Assembly (NCBI GenBank): GCA_031259875.1
Contig: JAIRKW010000057.1
Span: forward strand, 1-9,815
DNA: 9,815 nucleotides
DNA from: Campylobacteraceae bacterium
GTDB lineage: Bacteria > Campylobacterota > Campylobacteria > Campylobacterales > Campylobacteraceae
Direction: 5' to 3'
Part shown: positions 1-7,767 of the stretch, in pieces
Layout: every line of letters starts with the position of its first letter
Position numbering within the stretch: the first letter of the stretch is position 1
Position numbers and translations under genes: made by a program
The notes under the pieces: generated by a model
What the model saw: only the letters and a program-made list of their open reading frames with translations
Told to the model about the DNA's origin: nothing
The model's database searches: none

Positions 1-23
1 ATTCACGTACAAATACACTTATG

Positions 24-34
24 CGTCATTCCCG
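24..34 (+). repeat. Partial copy of the CGTCATTCCCG repeat
   Basis: CGTCATTCCCG matches the ends of the 93-260 element exactly, in the same direction as the copy at 93-103, but no GGGAAT arm follows it. It is probably a half-copy, or the edge of another element running off the left side of the window. Confidence 0.6.
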
Positions 35-92
35 CAACCAAACGACAAGCTTACAAAGTAAACGTATACGCAAAGAATTTATCTGCCTTCTT

Positions 93-260
93 CGTCATTC
101 CCGCTTCTTCCATCATTCCCGTGAAAACGGGAATCCATCTTCCTAAACAATAAAGGAGGGTTTGTGCATTTTTTACATTCCATATTCTTTTCCAATCTCT
201 CTTTTTTATTCCAACATTTGTTTTAATTCTTTTTGGATTTCCGATTACTCGGGAATGACG
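93..260. repeat. MITE-like interval bounded by 11-bp inverted repeats
   Basis: CGTCATTCCCG at 93-103 and its exact reverse complement CGGGAATGACG at 250-260 bound a 168-bp AT-rich interval with no gene. Inside the left edge lies a perfect palindrome of the same family (115-134), and the right end is itself part of an imperfect palindrome (about 236-260). A further copy of CGTCATTCCCG stands outside at 24-34. This type of ATTCCC-N8-GGGAAT element is widespread in proteobacterial intergenic DNA and resembles the dRS3 repeats of Neisseria. Whether 93-260 moves as one unit, or is a chance pairing of separate copies, cannot be settled from one window. Confidence 0.5.
113..137. repeat. ATTCCC-N8-GGGAAT palindromic repeat
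   Basis: Perfect 8-bp arms ATTCCCGT (115-122) and ACGGGAAT (127-134) flank a GAAA loop, within the wider consensus TCATTCCC...GGGAATCCA. As RNA it would form a stable GC-capped hairpin in otherwise AT-rich DNA. When translated, the family gives typical junk peptides such as WIPVFTGM, which explains a spurious minus-strand open frame across 51-350. Confidence 0.8.
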
Positions 261-439
261 GAAGAAATGAATTTGCACATTTTTCACAAGTATTGTTTTG
301 CTAAAACTTTTTATTCCCTCACAACACAGTTTCTTGTCATTTAGTCTCACGGGAGGTGAAAGTCAATATTAAAATAACAAAACATATTTTTGCATTATGC
401 AGATGTGCATGCTATCAAAATTTTTACTTAATTGCCCAT

Positions 440-853
440 CTACGACACTGGAACTGCGGCTTTGACAAGTCTTGCAAATTTTACCCCTTTAAGACCTGAA
501 ATCTTTTGTGAAAAATTTACAATATCATCAGCCAAACCATTCAACATTATAGTCTCAAGACAGTTTTCGTGATTTACATGCACATGGGTGGTACACATGA
601 TGTGCACATTGGCGTCATGCTGAATATCGGTAATTTTTTGAACCAAATCATTTTGATGATGTGTATATACAATAGTCAAAACACCGATAACTTCGTCATA
701 TCCGCCTTCCCATTCATCTTTTATCATCTTTTCTCTTATCAAATCCCTGATAAATTCGCTTCTTGAAACATACCCCTGCTCCGTAACTTTTTTATCAAGC
801 TCATCCAAAAGAGGTTCTGGGAGTGAAATTGTAAATCGTATTATTTTATCCAT
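440..853 (-). CDS. nikR: Nickel-responsive transcriptional regulator NikR
   Basis: This is a 137-residue NikR, close to the E. coli length (133). Residues 1-45 form the ribbon-helix-helix DNA-binding domain (strand near IIRFTISLP, then SRSEFIRDLIREKM). The rest is the ACT-like tetramerisation domain that binds nickel. The square-planar nickel ligands are all present: H79 in QHD, then H90, H92 and C98 in HVHVNHENC, with the same spacing as H76, H87, H89 and C95 of E. coli NikR. Family members repress nickel uptake or regulate nickel enzymes when Ni(II) is plentiful. It is last in the hydrogenase block, 57 bp after hypF, so it may be read through or use its own promoter. A modest AAGG ribosome site lies about 10 bases before the ATG. 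Its targets are not visible beyond the motifs noted in the leader. Confidence 0.96.
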   Translation of the reverse strand: MDKIIRFTISLPEPLLDELDKKVTEQGYVSRSEFIRDLIREKMIKDEWEGGYDEVIGVLTIVYTHHQNDLVQKITDIQHDANVHIMCTTHVHVNHENCLETIMLNGLADDIVNFSQKISGLKGVKFARLVKAAVPVS

Positions 854-910
854 CGTTTGTATGCCTTAAGTGAATATTTGTTGTATGATAGTATTAAAAT
901 ACTTAGTATG
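854..910 (-). promoter_or_regulatory. nikR leader with GTATG repeats and a 14-bp palindrome
   Basis: The 57-bp gap between hypF and nikR holds GTATG three times in the same direction (859-863, 883-887 and 906-910 on the plus strand, about one every 23-24 bp). It also holds an inverted repeat AGTATT-AA-AATACT at 890-903. GTATG is the core of the known E. coli NikR half-site (GTATGA...TCATAC), but the proper inverted pair with a 16-bp spacer is not seen. The likely role is an autoregulatory operator and perhaps a local promoter. This is inference, and AT-rich DNA makes such motifs by chance. Confidence 0.35.
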
Positions 911-3124
911 CTATAAATTATTTAGTGCATAAGTTATCTGTCCAAGAGCGATAGAGCTGTCGTTTGGCGAAATACTTTTTGCCAAGAAGAACTCTATGTG
1001 CTCTTTTTCCAACAACTCTGCTATTTTTTCTACGAGTGTTCTGTTTTGAAAAACGCCTCCGCCAAGCACGACTTTTTTTCTCTGTTTTTTGGCTATATGC
1101 ACTGTCAATGCTGCCAAAGTGTTGATAAACTTTGAAGCGGCAACTTTAGGCTCGTCCTCAAGCATTCCCAAAAACCAATGGATATATTCCACCATACCGT
1201 TTTTGTCTATAACTACCGCATATCTATCCTGCACGCTTTTATCATACAAAGCCTCCAAATACAGTCCGCTTTCGCCGTCATACGTCACGCTTTTTTGTTT
1301 TAGGATTATCGCGGCAGCAGCGTCAAAAAGGCGTCCGACAGAGCTGCAAAGCAGTGCGTTTATATCTTTTTTGTAAGACTGCTCTAAAAGATATTTCTGC
1401 TCTTTGGAAAAATTATCTAAAAATGCTGCCGCAACAGCATTGTCTTTTGCGGGATATAGTATGGAAAAGGCTATTCTGTCTATATTTTTGATACTCCCAT
1501 CACCGCCTAAAAGTTTAAACGGTTTAAATGAATATACTCTCTTGTAATGCTTCAAATCGCATAAAAAAAACTCCCCGCCCCAGATAGTTTTATCATCTCC
1601 AAATCCTGTCCCATCCCATGAGATGCCCAAAACTTCATCTTTTATGTCATGCTCAAACATAATACTTAAAATATGCGCATAATGGTGCTGCACTTCGATG
1701 ATTGGCATATTTTGCCGTTTTGCCCACATCACAGAGGCATAATGAGGGTGTTTATCGCAGACTAAAAGCGAAGGATTAAAATCGTAAAATCTTCTGAATG
1801 TATCTATGGTGCGCTCAAACATTTCAATACTCTTAATACTCTCCAAATCCCCTATATAAGGGCTTATGGTGATATTTGTATCGTTAAAAACGGCAATGGT
1901 GCTTTTTTGATGTGCACCAAGTGCTAAAATCTTCTCTTTGCACTCATAAGAGGTTTTGAATGATTTTGGCGCGTAACCTCTTGAAAGCCTCAAAAAAATG
2001 CTGTTTTTACCTGCAAACTGCACAACGCTGTCATCACAAAAATTTATAATCTCTCTGTCAAAATCAACATAAGCGTCCACAATGCCGCCAAGTTTATTTT
2101 CAATCTCTTTGGCAGTTGTGATAATTGGCTCTCCGCTTATATTTGCCGAAGTTGCAATGAGCGGCCTGCCAACAAGTTCGCAAATCCCGACAAGCAGTCC
2201 AGTATAGGGCAAAAATATACCGAGCCTGTCTGTATGAGGCGCGATAATATCGTTAAGTGCGTTTCTTTTTTTTACAAGCACGATGGGTTTTTCGCGGGAT
2301 AAAAGCGCTTCTTGCTCGCACTCGGTTATATCGCAATACTCTTTTGCCATTTCAAGCGAAGCCATCAAGATGGCAAAAGGCTTTGCAGGTCTGCGCTTTT
2401 TCTCTCTTAACAGCTTAACCGTACTCTCATTTGACGCATCGCAAATGATGTGAAATCCGCCCAAACCTTTTAATGCTGTTATTTTGCCCGATTTTATCGC
2501 TTTGGCTAATTTCTCAAGCGGTTCTGTGTCGGTTTTGAAACCACCTCTAATGTCTGTGAATGTTATCTTTGGTCCGCATTTCGGGCAGGATATCGGTTGA
2601 GCGTGATAGCGTCGGTTTGAGGGATCGTTATACTCTGCCCTGCACTCTTCACACATTTCAAAAACGCTCATAGAAGTGTTTATCCTGTCATACGGGACTG
2701 TTTTTATGATGGAGTATCTAGGACCGCAATTTGTGCAATTAATAAGTACATAACCAAAGCGTCTGTTGTTTTTATCTCTCATCTCACGCAGACAATCAGG
2801 ACATAAAGAGATATCGGGTGAAATCGGTGTATTTTTGGAGAATGACGCTTTGCTTTTTAAGATTTTAAAATCGGTAAAGTTTTGCAAAGGCACAGTTTTT
2901 TGGGTGATTTTATCTATGTGCGCAAGCACAGGCGGATGATTTTGGAGCTCAAACTCAAACTTAGATATCAGCTCCTCTTCACCCTCAACCTCTGCATACA
3001 CGCCAACTGAACGGTTATATACAAATCCGTTTAGAAGATACTTTTTTGCAAGCATAAAGACAAAAGGGCGGAACCCGACTCCTTGCACTATGCCTTCAAT
3101 CTCGTAAGTTTTGCAAATTTTCAT
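911..3124 (-). CDS. hypF: Carbamoyltransferase HypF, [NiFe]-hydrogenase maturation
   Basis: The full-length HypF (737 residues; E. coli 750) uses carbamoyl phosphate and ATP to load carbamoyl onto the C-terminal Cys of HypE, the source of the active-site CN ligands. Domains in order: acylphosphatase at 1-90 with VQGVGFRP (13-20); two zinc fingers with cysteines 108/111/130/133 and 158/161/180/183, both in the CX2CX18CX2C pattern; YrdC-like domain at about 200-385 with KRRPAKPF (243-250); Kae1-like carbamoyltransferase domain at about 398-737 with GAHQKSTIA (403-411), metal-site VQHHYAH (478-484), DGTG (504-507), GGGVFQN (688-694) and SPND (719-722). It acts in the cytoplasm. Its ATG overlaps the hydE stop by 4 bp (ATGA), so translation is probably coupled. 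hypA-hypE are not in the window and must lie elsewhere. All expected motifs are intact. Confidence 0.97.
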   Translation of the reverse strand: MKICKTYEIEGIVQGVGFRPFVFMLAKKYLLNGFVYNRSVGVYAEVEGEEELISKFEFELQNHPPVLAHIDKITQKTVPLQNFTDFKILKSKASFSKNTPISPDISLCPDCLREMRDKNNRRFGYVLINCTNCGPRYSIIKTVPYDRINTSMSVFEMCEECRAEYNDPSNRRYHAQPISCPKCGPKITFTDIRGGFKTDTEPLEKLAKAIKSGKITALKGLGGFHIICDASNESTVKLLREKKRRPAKPFAILMASLEMAKEYCDITECEQEALLSREKPIVLVKKRNALNDIIAPHTDRLGIFLPYTGLLVGICELVGRPLIATSANISGEPIITTAKEIENKLGGIVDAYVDFDREIINFCDDSVVQFAGKNSIFLRLSRGYAPKSFKTSYECKEKILALGAHQKSTIAVFNDTNITISPYIGDLESIKSIEMFERTIDTFRRFYDFNPSLLVCDKHPHYASVMWAKRQNMPIIEVQHHYAHILSIMFEHDIKDEVLGISWDGTGFGDDKTIWGGEFFLCDLKHYKRVYSFKPFKLLGGDGSIKNIDRIAFSILYPAKDNAVAAAFLDNFSKEQKYLLEQSYKKDINALLCSSVGRLFDAAAAIILKQKSVTYDGESGLYLEALYDKSVQDRYAVVIDKNGMVEYIHWFLGMLEDEPKVAASKFINTLAALTVHIAKKQRKKVVLGGGVFQNRTLVEKIAELLEKEHIEFFLAKSISPNDSSIALGQITYALNNL

Positions 3125-4770
3125 AACTCTATGGGCAGCTCTTTATTGAAATACACTTTGTGACTTACGCTAAGATGTTTGACGCAAAGATTTGATATGG
3201 TTTTAATGCCAAACATCGAGCCCATGAGAAGGATATTTTTTGCTTCAAACTCATCTTTCATCTTATCTGTAAAATCGCTTAGAAAATATACCAAACTCTC
3301 GCTTATGCCGTATGACAAAAGTCCATCATCTACACCAGCCAGACGAAAACTCATTACGCTTTTTATAAATTTATGTGCATCGATGGTTGTTTTCACACTC
3401 TTTTCGTCTAAAAGTTTATAATCAACTCTAGGACCCTTCTGCCCGCCAAATGTCGCGATATTTTCAAACAGTCTCTCCTGCGCCTCATCCAAATTCTCAC
3501 CAAGACCCATTAAAAAGGCAGCTGCGCTCCAAAGATTGGCGATATTTTTTGTTTTTAGTAAAATCTCTTTGGCTTTTGCAATAACTAAAGGGAATTTTTC
3601 GGTGTAATTTTTTATAAGTTTTGCGCTCGTTTCGTCCTCTTTGGCGATATTTTCCAGCATTTGTGCAAGCGAGTTTTCATAAGTGATATTTACCATATCA
3701 AGAACGCCCGTTTGCGCATTATAAAACATCATCATATCGTCATTTTTCAAACTCAAATATATACCGCAGTTCGCCTCTTCAAACAAATCAAGCTCTTGAA
3801 TGCCTGCCGCAAACTGCATATGGTGCGGATTTTTAACCTGCTTGATGGATTTTAAAAGTTCCGGTGAAGTAAAAGAGGTGCCTTTTAGTATGATATTATG
3901 AGCGTTTTTAAGATGGCAGATTTCAAACTGAACATCTTTTTTGACATCATTTTTAAAGTAAAGTGAAGCGGCAAGCGTGCTATCTTCTGCTTCTAAAACG
4001 GTAAATTTGACGCCTTTTTCAAATAATGCCAAAGATAGAAAATATAAAAACAGGTCATCTGCTAATTTTAATCTTACAAACTTTGGAAAATTAGGATACT
4101 GCGAACTAAAGACCATGTTTGTGTGCGCTTTAACGATAGGTTTTTCAAGCGAAGCCAGCACTGCCGCTTCCCCATCCTCCATGACGGCGATTTTGCCGAC
4201 AAGGCTTAAATCGCAAGGTATTATGAGTATATCATTTTGATAATTTTTGTCTTTTGCCTCGGATATACAAAATGCACCTTTTAACGTCTTAAAATTTATC
4301 TTTCCGCCGCCTGCTATGATGTCGGCAGCTTTATGGAAAGCTTCTTTGAAATTATCGTCATATAAAACCGTTTTGCCGTCATTTATAAAAACAAGGGGTG
4401 GATTTATGTCAAAATTTTGCCCTATTTCATTTTTTACAAATGGATTAAACTCATTTTTTGCTGTCTCTAAAGCCTGCTTGGTAAAAGGGATATAAACCTC
4501 GCACTCTTGTACCCTAACAGCTTCATTGCTGTTCCATTTATCTGTAACGCTCACAGAGGTGGACTTTAAAAAGACAGAAAATGGAAGCGAATTTGACAAT
4601 TTATCTGAAAAAGCTACCAGTCTCTCTTCATCGCCTCTTGCATATAACAAGACTTTATCTTTATCTTTTGTGATGTAGTGTTCTATGCCCTCTTTTACTG
4701 CTAAAACTTGCAGAAAATTTTCCAAAACACTATTTTTTGAAATATACTCAAACTCATAAACTAATATCAT
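3121..4770 (-). CDS. hydE: HydE-type hydrogenase accessory protein, a degenerate HypF paralogue
   Basis: By position and type this matches HydE of Wolinella and Helicobacter, which genetic work links to hydrogenase activity; it is unrelated to the radical-SAM HydE of [FeFe] enzymes. The 549 residues align by eye with the neighbouring HypF. Residues 5-62 match its acylphosphatase domain (YEFEYI against YEIEGI; ARGDEERLVAF against VEGEEELISKF). Residues 149-215 match the YrdC part (SLEKPIV against SREKPIV). Residues 411-549 match the end of the Kae1-like part (AKNILLMGSMFGIKTI against RKKVVLGGGVFQNRTL). Key residues are lost: no VQGVGFRP, no zinc-finger cysteine set, HHYAH reduced to HHMQF (316-320), GGGVFQN changed to GSMFGIK, and the protein ends before SPND. 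The most likely role is a non-catalytic maturation factor or scaffold. It overlaps hydD and hypF by 4 bp each; GAGG stands 4 bases before its ATG. Confidence 0.8.
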   Translation of the reverse strand: MILVYEFEYISKNSVLENFLQVLAVKEGIEHYITKDKDKVLLYARGDEERLVAFSDKLSNSLPFSVFLKSTSVSVTDKWNSNEAVRVQECEVYIPFTKQALETAKNEFNPFVKNEIGQNFDINPPLVFINDGKTVLYDDNFKEAFHKAADIIAGGGKINFKTLKGAFCISEAKDKNYQNDILIIPCDLSLVGKIAVMEDGEAAVLASLEKPIVKAHTNMVFSSQYPNFPKFVRLKLADDLFLYFLSLALFEKGVKFTVLEAEDSTLAASLYFKNDVKKDVQFEICHLKNAHNIILKGTSFTSPELLKSIKQVKNPHHMQFAAGIQELDLFEEANCGIYLSLKNDDMMMFYNAQTGVLDMVNITYENSLAQMLENIAKEDETSAKLIKNYTEKFPLVIAKAKEILLKTKNIANLWSAAAFLMGLGENLDEAQERLFENIATFGGQKGPRVDYKLLDEKSVKTTIDAHKFIKSVMSFRLAGVDDGLLSYGISESLVYFLSDFTDKMKDEFEAKNILLMGSMFGIKTISNLCVKHLSVSHKVYFNKELPIEL

Positions 4771-5312
4771 AAATCCTCATCTTGACCAAATTTGTAAGCT
4801 TCACTTTGAATGTTAATTTCATCATTTATAACTTCAACGCTAAATCCAAGCTCTTTTAAGTGTCCCGTAAGCACTCTTTCCATAGTTTCAGAACCCTTTA
4901 TAACCTCATCTGTAAGTTTCAAGGTAGTCCCTTCAACAACTTTTGGAATTATACCTATGATTTTTGTTGTTGGTCTGTCGCCTACTATATCCATCATCAT
5001 CAGTGTTTGAAGCATCTCAACTTCATGAGCGCTTCCCTGCCATGAGATATGCTTTGGAATATCGTCAAAGTCAAAAAAATAGACATCGCCGAACTCTCCG
5101 CCATCAGCGCTTATACAGTCTAATATAATAACATAATCATACTCAACTATTATCGGTATCAATCTTTCGGCTAATGTTCCGCCGTCGATGAAATCAAGCG
5201 TGTGTTCAAGGGAAATAAAACGGTATTTTTTTTGTATGTATCGGCAAAGATGAACTCCGACCCCTTCGTCGGAGAACATTATATTGCCGATACCAAGTAG
5301 TAGTATTCTCAT
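4767..5312 (-). CDS. hydD: Hydrogenase maturation endopeptidase HydD
   Basis: This 181-residue member of the HyaD/HybD/HupD peptidase family removes the C-terminal tail of the hydrogenase large subunit after nickel insertion. The opening LLLGIGNIMFSDEGVGV (4-20) is the family signature. The three nickel-sensing ligands known from E. coli HybD (E16, D62, H93) correspond to E16, D65 (ILDC) and H96 (SAHE). Its substrate is almost certainly HydB, two genes upstream, which still carries the 21-residue tail after DPCIACAVH. It acts in the cytoplasm before Tat export. The ATG follows the hydC stop by 9 bp and has no clear Shine-Dalgarno sequence, so translation probably depends on coupling to hydC. 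The gene ends in a 4-bp overlap with hydE. Confidence 0.95.
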   Translation of the reverse strand: MRILLLGIGNIMFSDEGVGVHLCRYIQKKYRFISLEHTLDFIDGGTLAERLIPIIVEYDYVIILDCISADGGEFGDVYFFDFDDIPKHISWQGSAHEVEMLQTLMMMDIVGDRPTTKIIGIIPKVVEGTTLKLTDEVIKGSETMERVLTGHLKELGFSVEVINDEINIQSEAYKFGQDEDL

Positions 5313-5321
5313 AAATTGCTG

Positions 5322-6008
5322 TTAGTGGCTTTTGTGTTTGAACTTCAAGCCGCTTACAACTGCGTCTAACGCGCCCTCTTTGCCCTTTATGGAGTTAAAT
5401 ATAACCATATATATATGCACAGGGACAAATATAAAAACAACCCACATAGCTATATGATGGATAGTCCTTACATTGGCAAGTCCGCCAAAAAGCTCCTCAA
5501 ACCAGCGCATCAGAGGATACAACGCCCCGCCAAGCCCTTCATGGTATACATGTACATAAAGTATCAAACCGCTCAAGCACAGTAAAATCAATACGACATA
5601 AAAAAATGCGTAAGTTACAAATTGCAATGGGTTATAAACTCCGTGTAATTTTGGGTGTTCGCCCAAAAAAAGATAATATTTTATCTGTGCTATCCAGACT
5701 TTCAAATCAAAAACATCTTTATAAGAGATAATCTCCAATCTTTGAACTTTGTTTTTATCAAAGAAAAAAAGATAAATTTTATATATCGTAATAGCTATCA
5801 ACAAAAATCCGAATATCTGATGCCACATTCTCATCTTTGCATGCAAAAATAAAACCGGCTCATTAGAAATTTCGGGAGCTACGAAAACATAAGCGATATA
5901 AAATCCCGTAATGCTCAAAGCCACTATAGAGACAAATCTCAACCAATGCACCCATCTAGTGCCCGAGGTATATTCTGTCTCGGCTTCTCTAACAAATTCT
6001 TTAGACAT
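5322..6008 (-). CDS. hydC: Hydrogenase cytochrome b subunit HydC
   Basis: This 228-residue di-heme membrane protein takes electrons from the HydA iron-sulfur chain and reduces quinone, as in the Wolinella enzyme. Four hydrophobic helices are visible at about 23-45, 62-84, 131-153 and 186-206. Candidate axial heme ligands are H21 (WVHW), H63 (MWHQ), H184 or H185 (RTIHH) and H198 (PVHIY), in the pattern expected for the HyaC/HydC family. The loop between helices 2 and 3 is long and carries several charged residues. An AGGAG site stands close upstream of the ATG, and the gap from hydB is 14 bp. This subunit makes the complex a quinone-reactive uptake hydrogenase rather than a soluble one. Confidence 0.96.
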   Translation of the reverse strand: MSKEFVREAETEYTSGTRWVHWLRFVSIVALSITGFYIAYVFVAPEISNEPVLFLHAKMRMWHQIFGFLLIAITIYKIYLFFFDKNKVQRLEIISYKDVFDLKVWIAQIKYYLFLGEHPKLHGVYNPLQFVTYAFFYVVLILLCLSGLILYVHVYHEGLGGALYPLMRWFEELFGGLANVRTIHHIAMWVVFIFVPVHIYMVIFNSIKGKEGALDAVVSGLKFKHKSH

Positions 6009-6022
6009 ATTTTCTCCTCTTC

Positions 6023-7747
6023 CTAGCAGACTATATTGTCTTGAGCAACTTTATAAGAGCCAAGCTCATTGCCTTTTGTATCCATCACGTGCACCGCGCA
6101 TGCAATGCAAGGGTCATATGAGTGAATGACTCTAATGATTTCAAGAGGTTTTGACAAATCAGCTATCTTAAGACCTATTAAACTCTCTTCGTATGGTCCT
6201 CTTACACCGCCGGCATCTTTTGGAGAAGCATTCCAAGTAGACGGAACGACAGCTTGATAGTTTTCAATAACACCGTTTTTAATCTTAACCCAGTGGCTCA
6301 AAGTTCCTCTTGGAACATGCCCCATGTATCTGCCTTTATACTCTTTGTTTTTATCAATAACATAAGGAGCACATGTCTCTTGGTCAACTTTTAAGTTTGC
6401 AATCAAATTATTAAATGCTTCAAGTCCGTTATCTGCAACAACTTTTGCCTCTATCATACGGCAGGCTGTACGTCCTAAAGTTGAAAAAACAGCAGCTACA
6501 GGAAGTCCTGTATCGCTCAAAAACTTCTCAACTACTTTGGCTACTCTCTCATTTCCTTTGACATAATTTATCACTATATTTGCCAAAGGTCCAACTTGCA
6601 TAGGTTTACCGTCATATCGCGGAGCTTTTATCCAAGAATATTTACCGTTCTCATCTATGACCTGCGTTGAAGAGAGTTTACCTTGGCCGTCAATCGTATC
6701 TTCTTTCTTAAAGCCTGTGTAATTTGGATTTGTTTTGCCGTCATACGGATGAAGCGGCTCATCATCTTGATACCATGACCTTGTAGCTTCTTCTGTTATC
6801 TTACTTTCATCAACTTCATGCACTTTGCTGATATCACCGTCAAGAATGATACCGCTGTCAAACAGCCAATCATTTGCGCCAAGCTGAAACTCTTTGTAAG
6901 TAAAGAGATTGGCTACTCCCATATCGCCCGTTACGCTTTTTTCACCGGCATATGCTTTTCCTGCCATGACAAGGTCAGGATAGTAAGCGCGGTTTATAAA
7001 ATCTGCAATCTCTTGGAATTTTACTAAATATTCGCCAAGACGCGATGGGTCAAGCAAATCCATAACGCATGTAACGCCGCCGACTGTCAAACTTTGCGGA
7101 TGTGGCTGTTTTGCGCCGAAAATAGCCATCATTTGAGCAACTGTTCTTTGTATCTTCAAGCACTCAAGGTAGTGCGAAAGAGCTATAAGATTTTGCTCTG
7201 GTGTCAAGTGGTAAGTTTTATGTCCCCAATATGCATTTGCAAATGGCCCCAAATGTCCTTTGCCTGCAAATGCCGCAACTTTGTCTTGAACCGCCTTTAA
7301 GTGGTCAGCACCCGTTGCAATAGGCGTGGAAGTATATTTGAATGCTTCATCGCTTGCTTTTTTAGGGTCTGCGTTAAGAGCTGAAACTATATCTACCCAA
7401 TCAAGTCCGTGAAGATTGTAAAAATGGACAGGGTGGTCATGCAAAAAAAGCGCATTATTCATAAGTGTTCTGGTTAAAAGCGCATTTAAAGGAGGAGTAA
7501 TGCCAAGCGCATTTTCTACTGCAACGATGCCTGCTTTGTAGTGTGAAAATGTACAGACTCCGCATATTCTTTGTGTAAAAAAGCCGGCATCACGCGGGTC
7601 TCTGCCTTTTAATATCTGCTCAAGTCCTCTCCAAAGCGTAGCTGACGAATAAGCTTCTGTTACGACATTATTATTATCAACGACAACTTCTACTCTTAAG
7701 TGCCCTTCTATTCTGGTAATTGGATCTACTACTATTCTTTTACTCAT
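6023..7747 (-). CDS. hydB: [NiFe]-hydrogenase large subunit HydB
   Basis: This is the catalytic subunit, 574 residues as a precursor, of a group 1 uptake hydrogenase. The N-terminal motif RICGVC gives C62 and C65, and the C-terminal motif DPCIACAVH gives C547 and C550; together these hold the Ni-Fe centre. Other family marks are RIEGH (12-16), HDHPVHFY (103-110), RGTLSHW and PSTWNASP. The sequence continues 21 residues beyond H553, the tail expected to be cut by HydD, so mature HydB ends at H553. It has no signal peptide of its own and is carried out of the cell as a complex by the Tat signal of HydA. A strong AGGAAGGA site precedes the ATG, which lies 20 bp after hydA. The gene is intact with no sign of frameshift. 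Confidence 0.98.
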   Translation of the reverse strand: MSKRIVVDPITRIEGHLRVEVVVDNNNVVTEAYSSATLWRGLEQILKGRDPRDAGFFTQRICGVCTFSHYKAGIVAVENALGITPPLNALLTRTLMNNALFLHDHPVHFYNLHGLDWVDIVSALNADPKKASDEAFKYTSTPIATGADHLKAVQDKVAAFAGKGHLGPFANAYWGHKTYHLTPEQNLIALSHYLECLKIQRTVAQMMAIFGAKQPHPQSLTVGGVTCVMDLLDPSRLGEYLVKFQEIADFINRAYYPDLVMAGKAYAGEKSVTGDMGVANLFTYKEFQLGANDWLFDSGIILDGDISKVHEVDESKITEEATRSWYQDDEPLHPYDGKTNPNYTGFKKEDTIDGQGKLSSTQVIDENGKYSWIKAPRYDGKPMQVGPLANIVINYVKGNERVAKVVEKFLSDTGLPVAAVFSTLGRTACRMIEAKVVADNGLEAFNNLIANLKVDQETCAPYVIDKNKEYKGRYMGHVPRGTLSHWVKIKNGVIENYQAVVPSTWNASPKDAGGVRGPYEESLIGLKIADLSKPLEIIRVIHSYDPCIACAVHVMDTKGNELGSYKVAQDNIVC

Positions 7748-7767
7748 TATCTAATCCTTCCTTTTGT

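Larger units (their letters stand above)
1..439. other. Non-coding region with palindromic repeats, downstream of nikR
   Basis: No credible gene lies here. Open frames on either strand are short and mostly composed of the repeat family annotated separately. The region lies past the 3' end of the hydrogenase/nikR block. A 5-bp hairpin (ATGCA, loop GATG, TGCAT, at 397-410) sits about 30 bases beyond the nikR stop, but no T-run follows it on the minus strand, so a terminator cannot be claimed. On the plus strand a strong Shine-Dalgarno-like GGAGGTGA occurs near 352-359 with no ATG, GTG or TTG at a workable distance that opens a frame. Confidence 0.7.

Noticed and set aside
51..350. Minus-strand open frame of 99 codons
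   Set aside because: Its translation contains typical peptides of the ATTCCC repeat family (RHSRVIGNP, WIPVFTGM) and it has no ribosome site; it is an artefact of the repeats.
397..410. Hairpin ATGCA-GATG-TGCAT as a nikR terminator
   Set aside because: The stem is only 5 bp and no T-run follows in the direction of nikR transcription.
352..450. Strong GGAGGTGA Shine-Dalgarno-like site on the plus strand
   Set aside because: No ATG, GTG or TTG at suitable distance opens a useful frame; only an ATT at 368 would, and that frame runs antisense into nikR.
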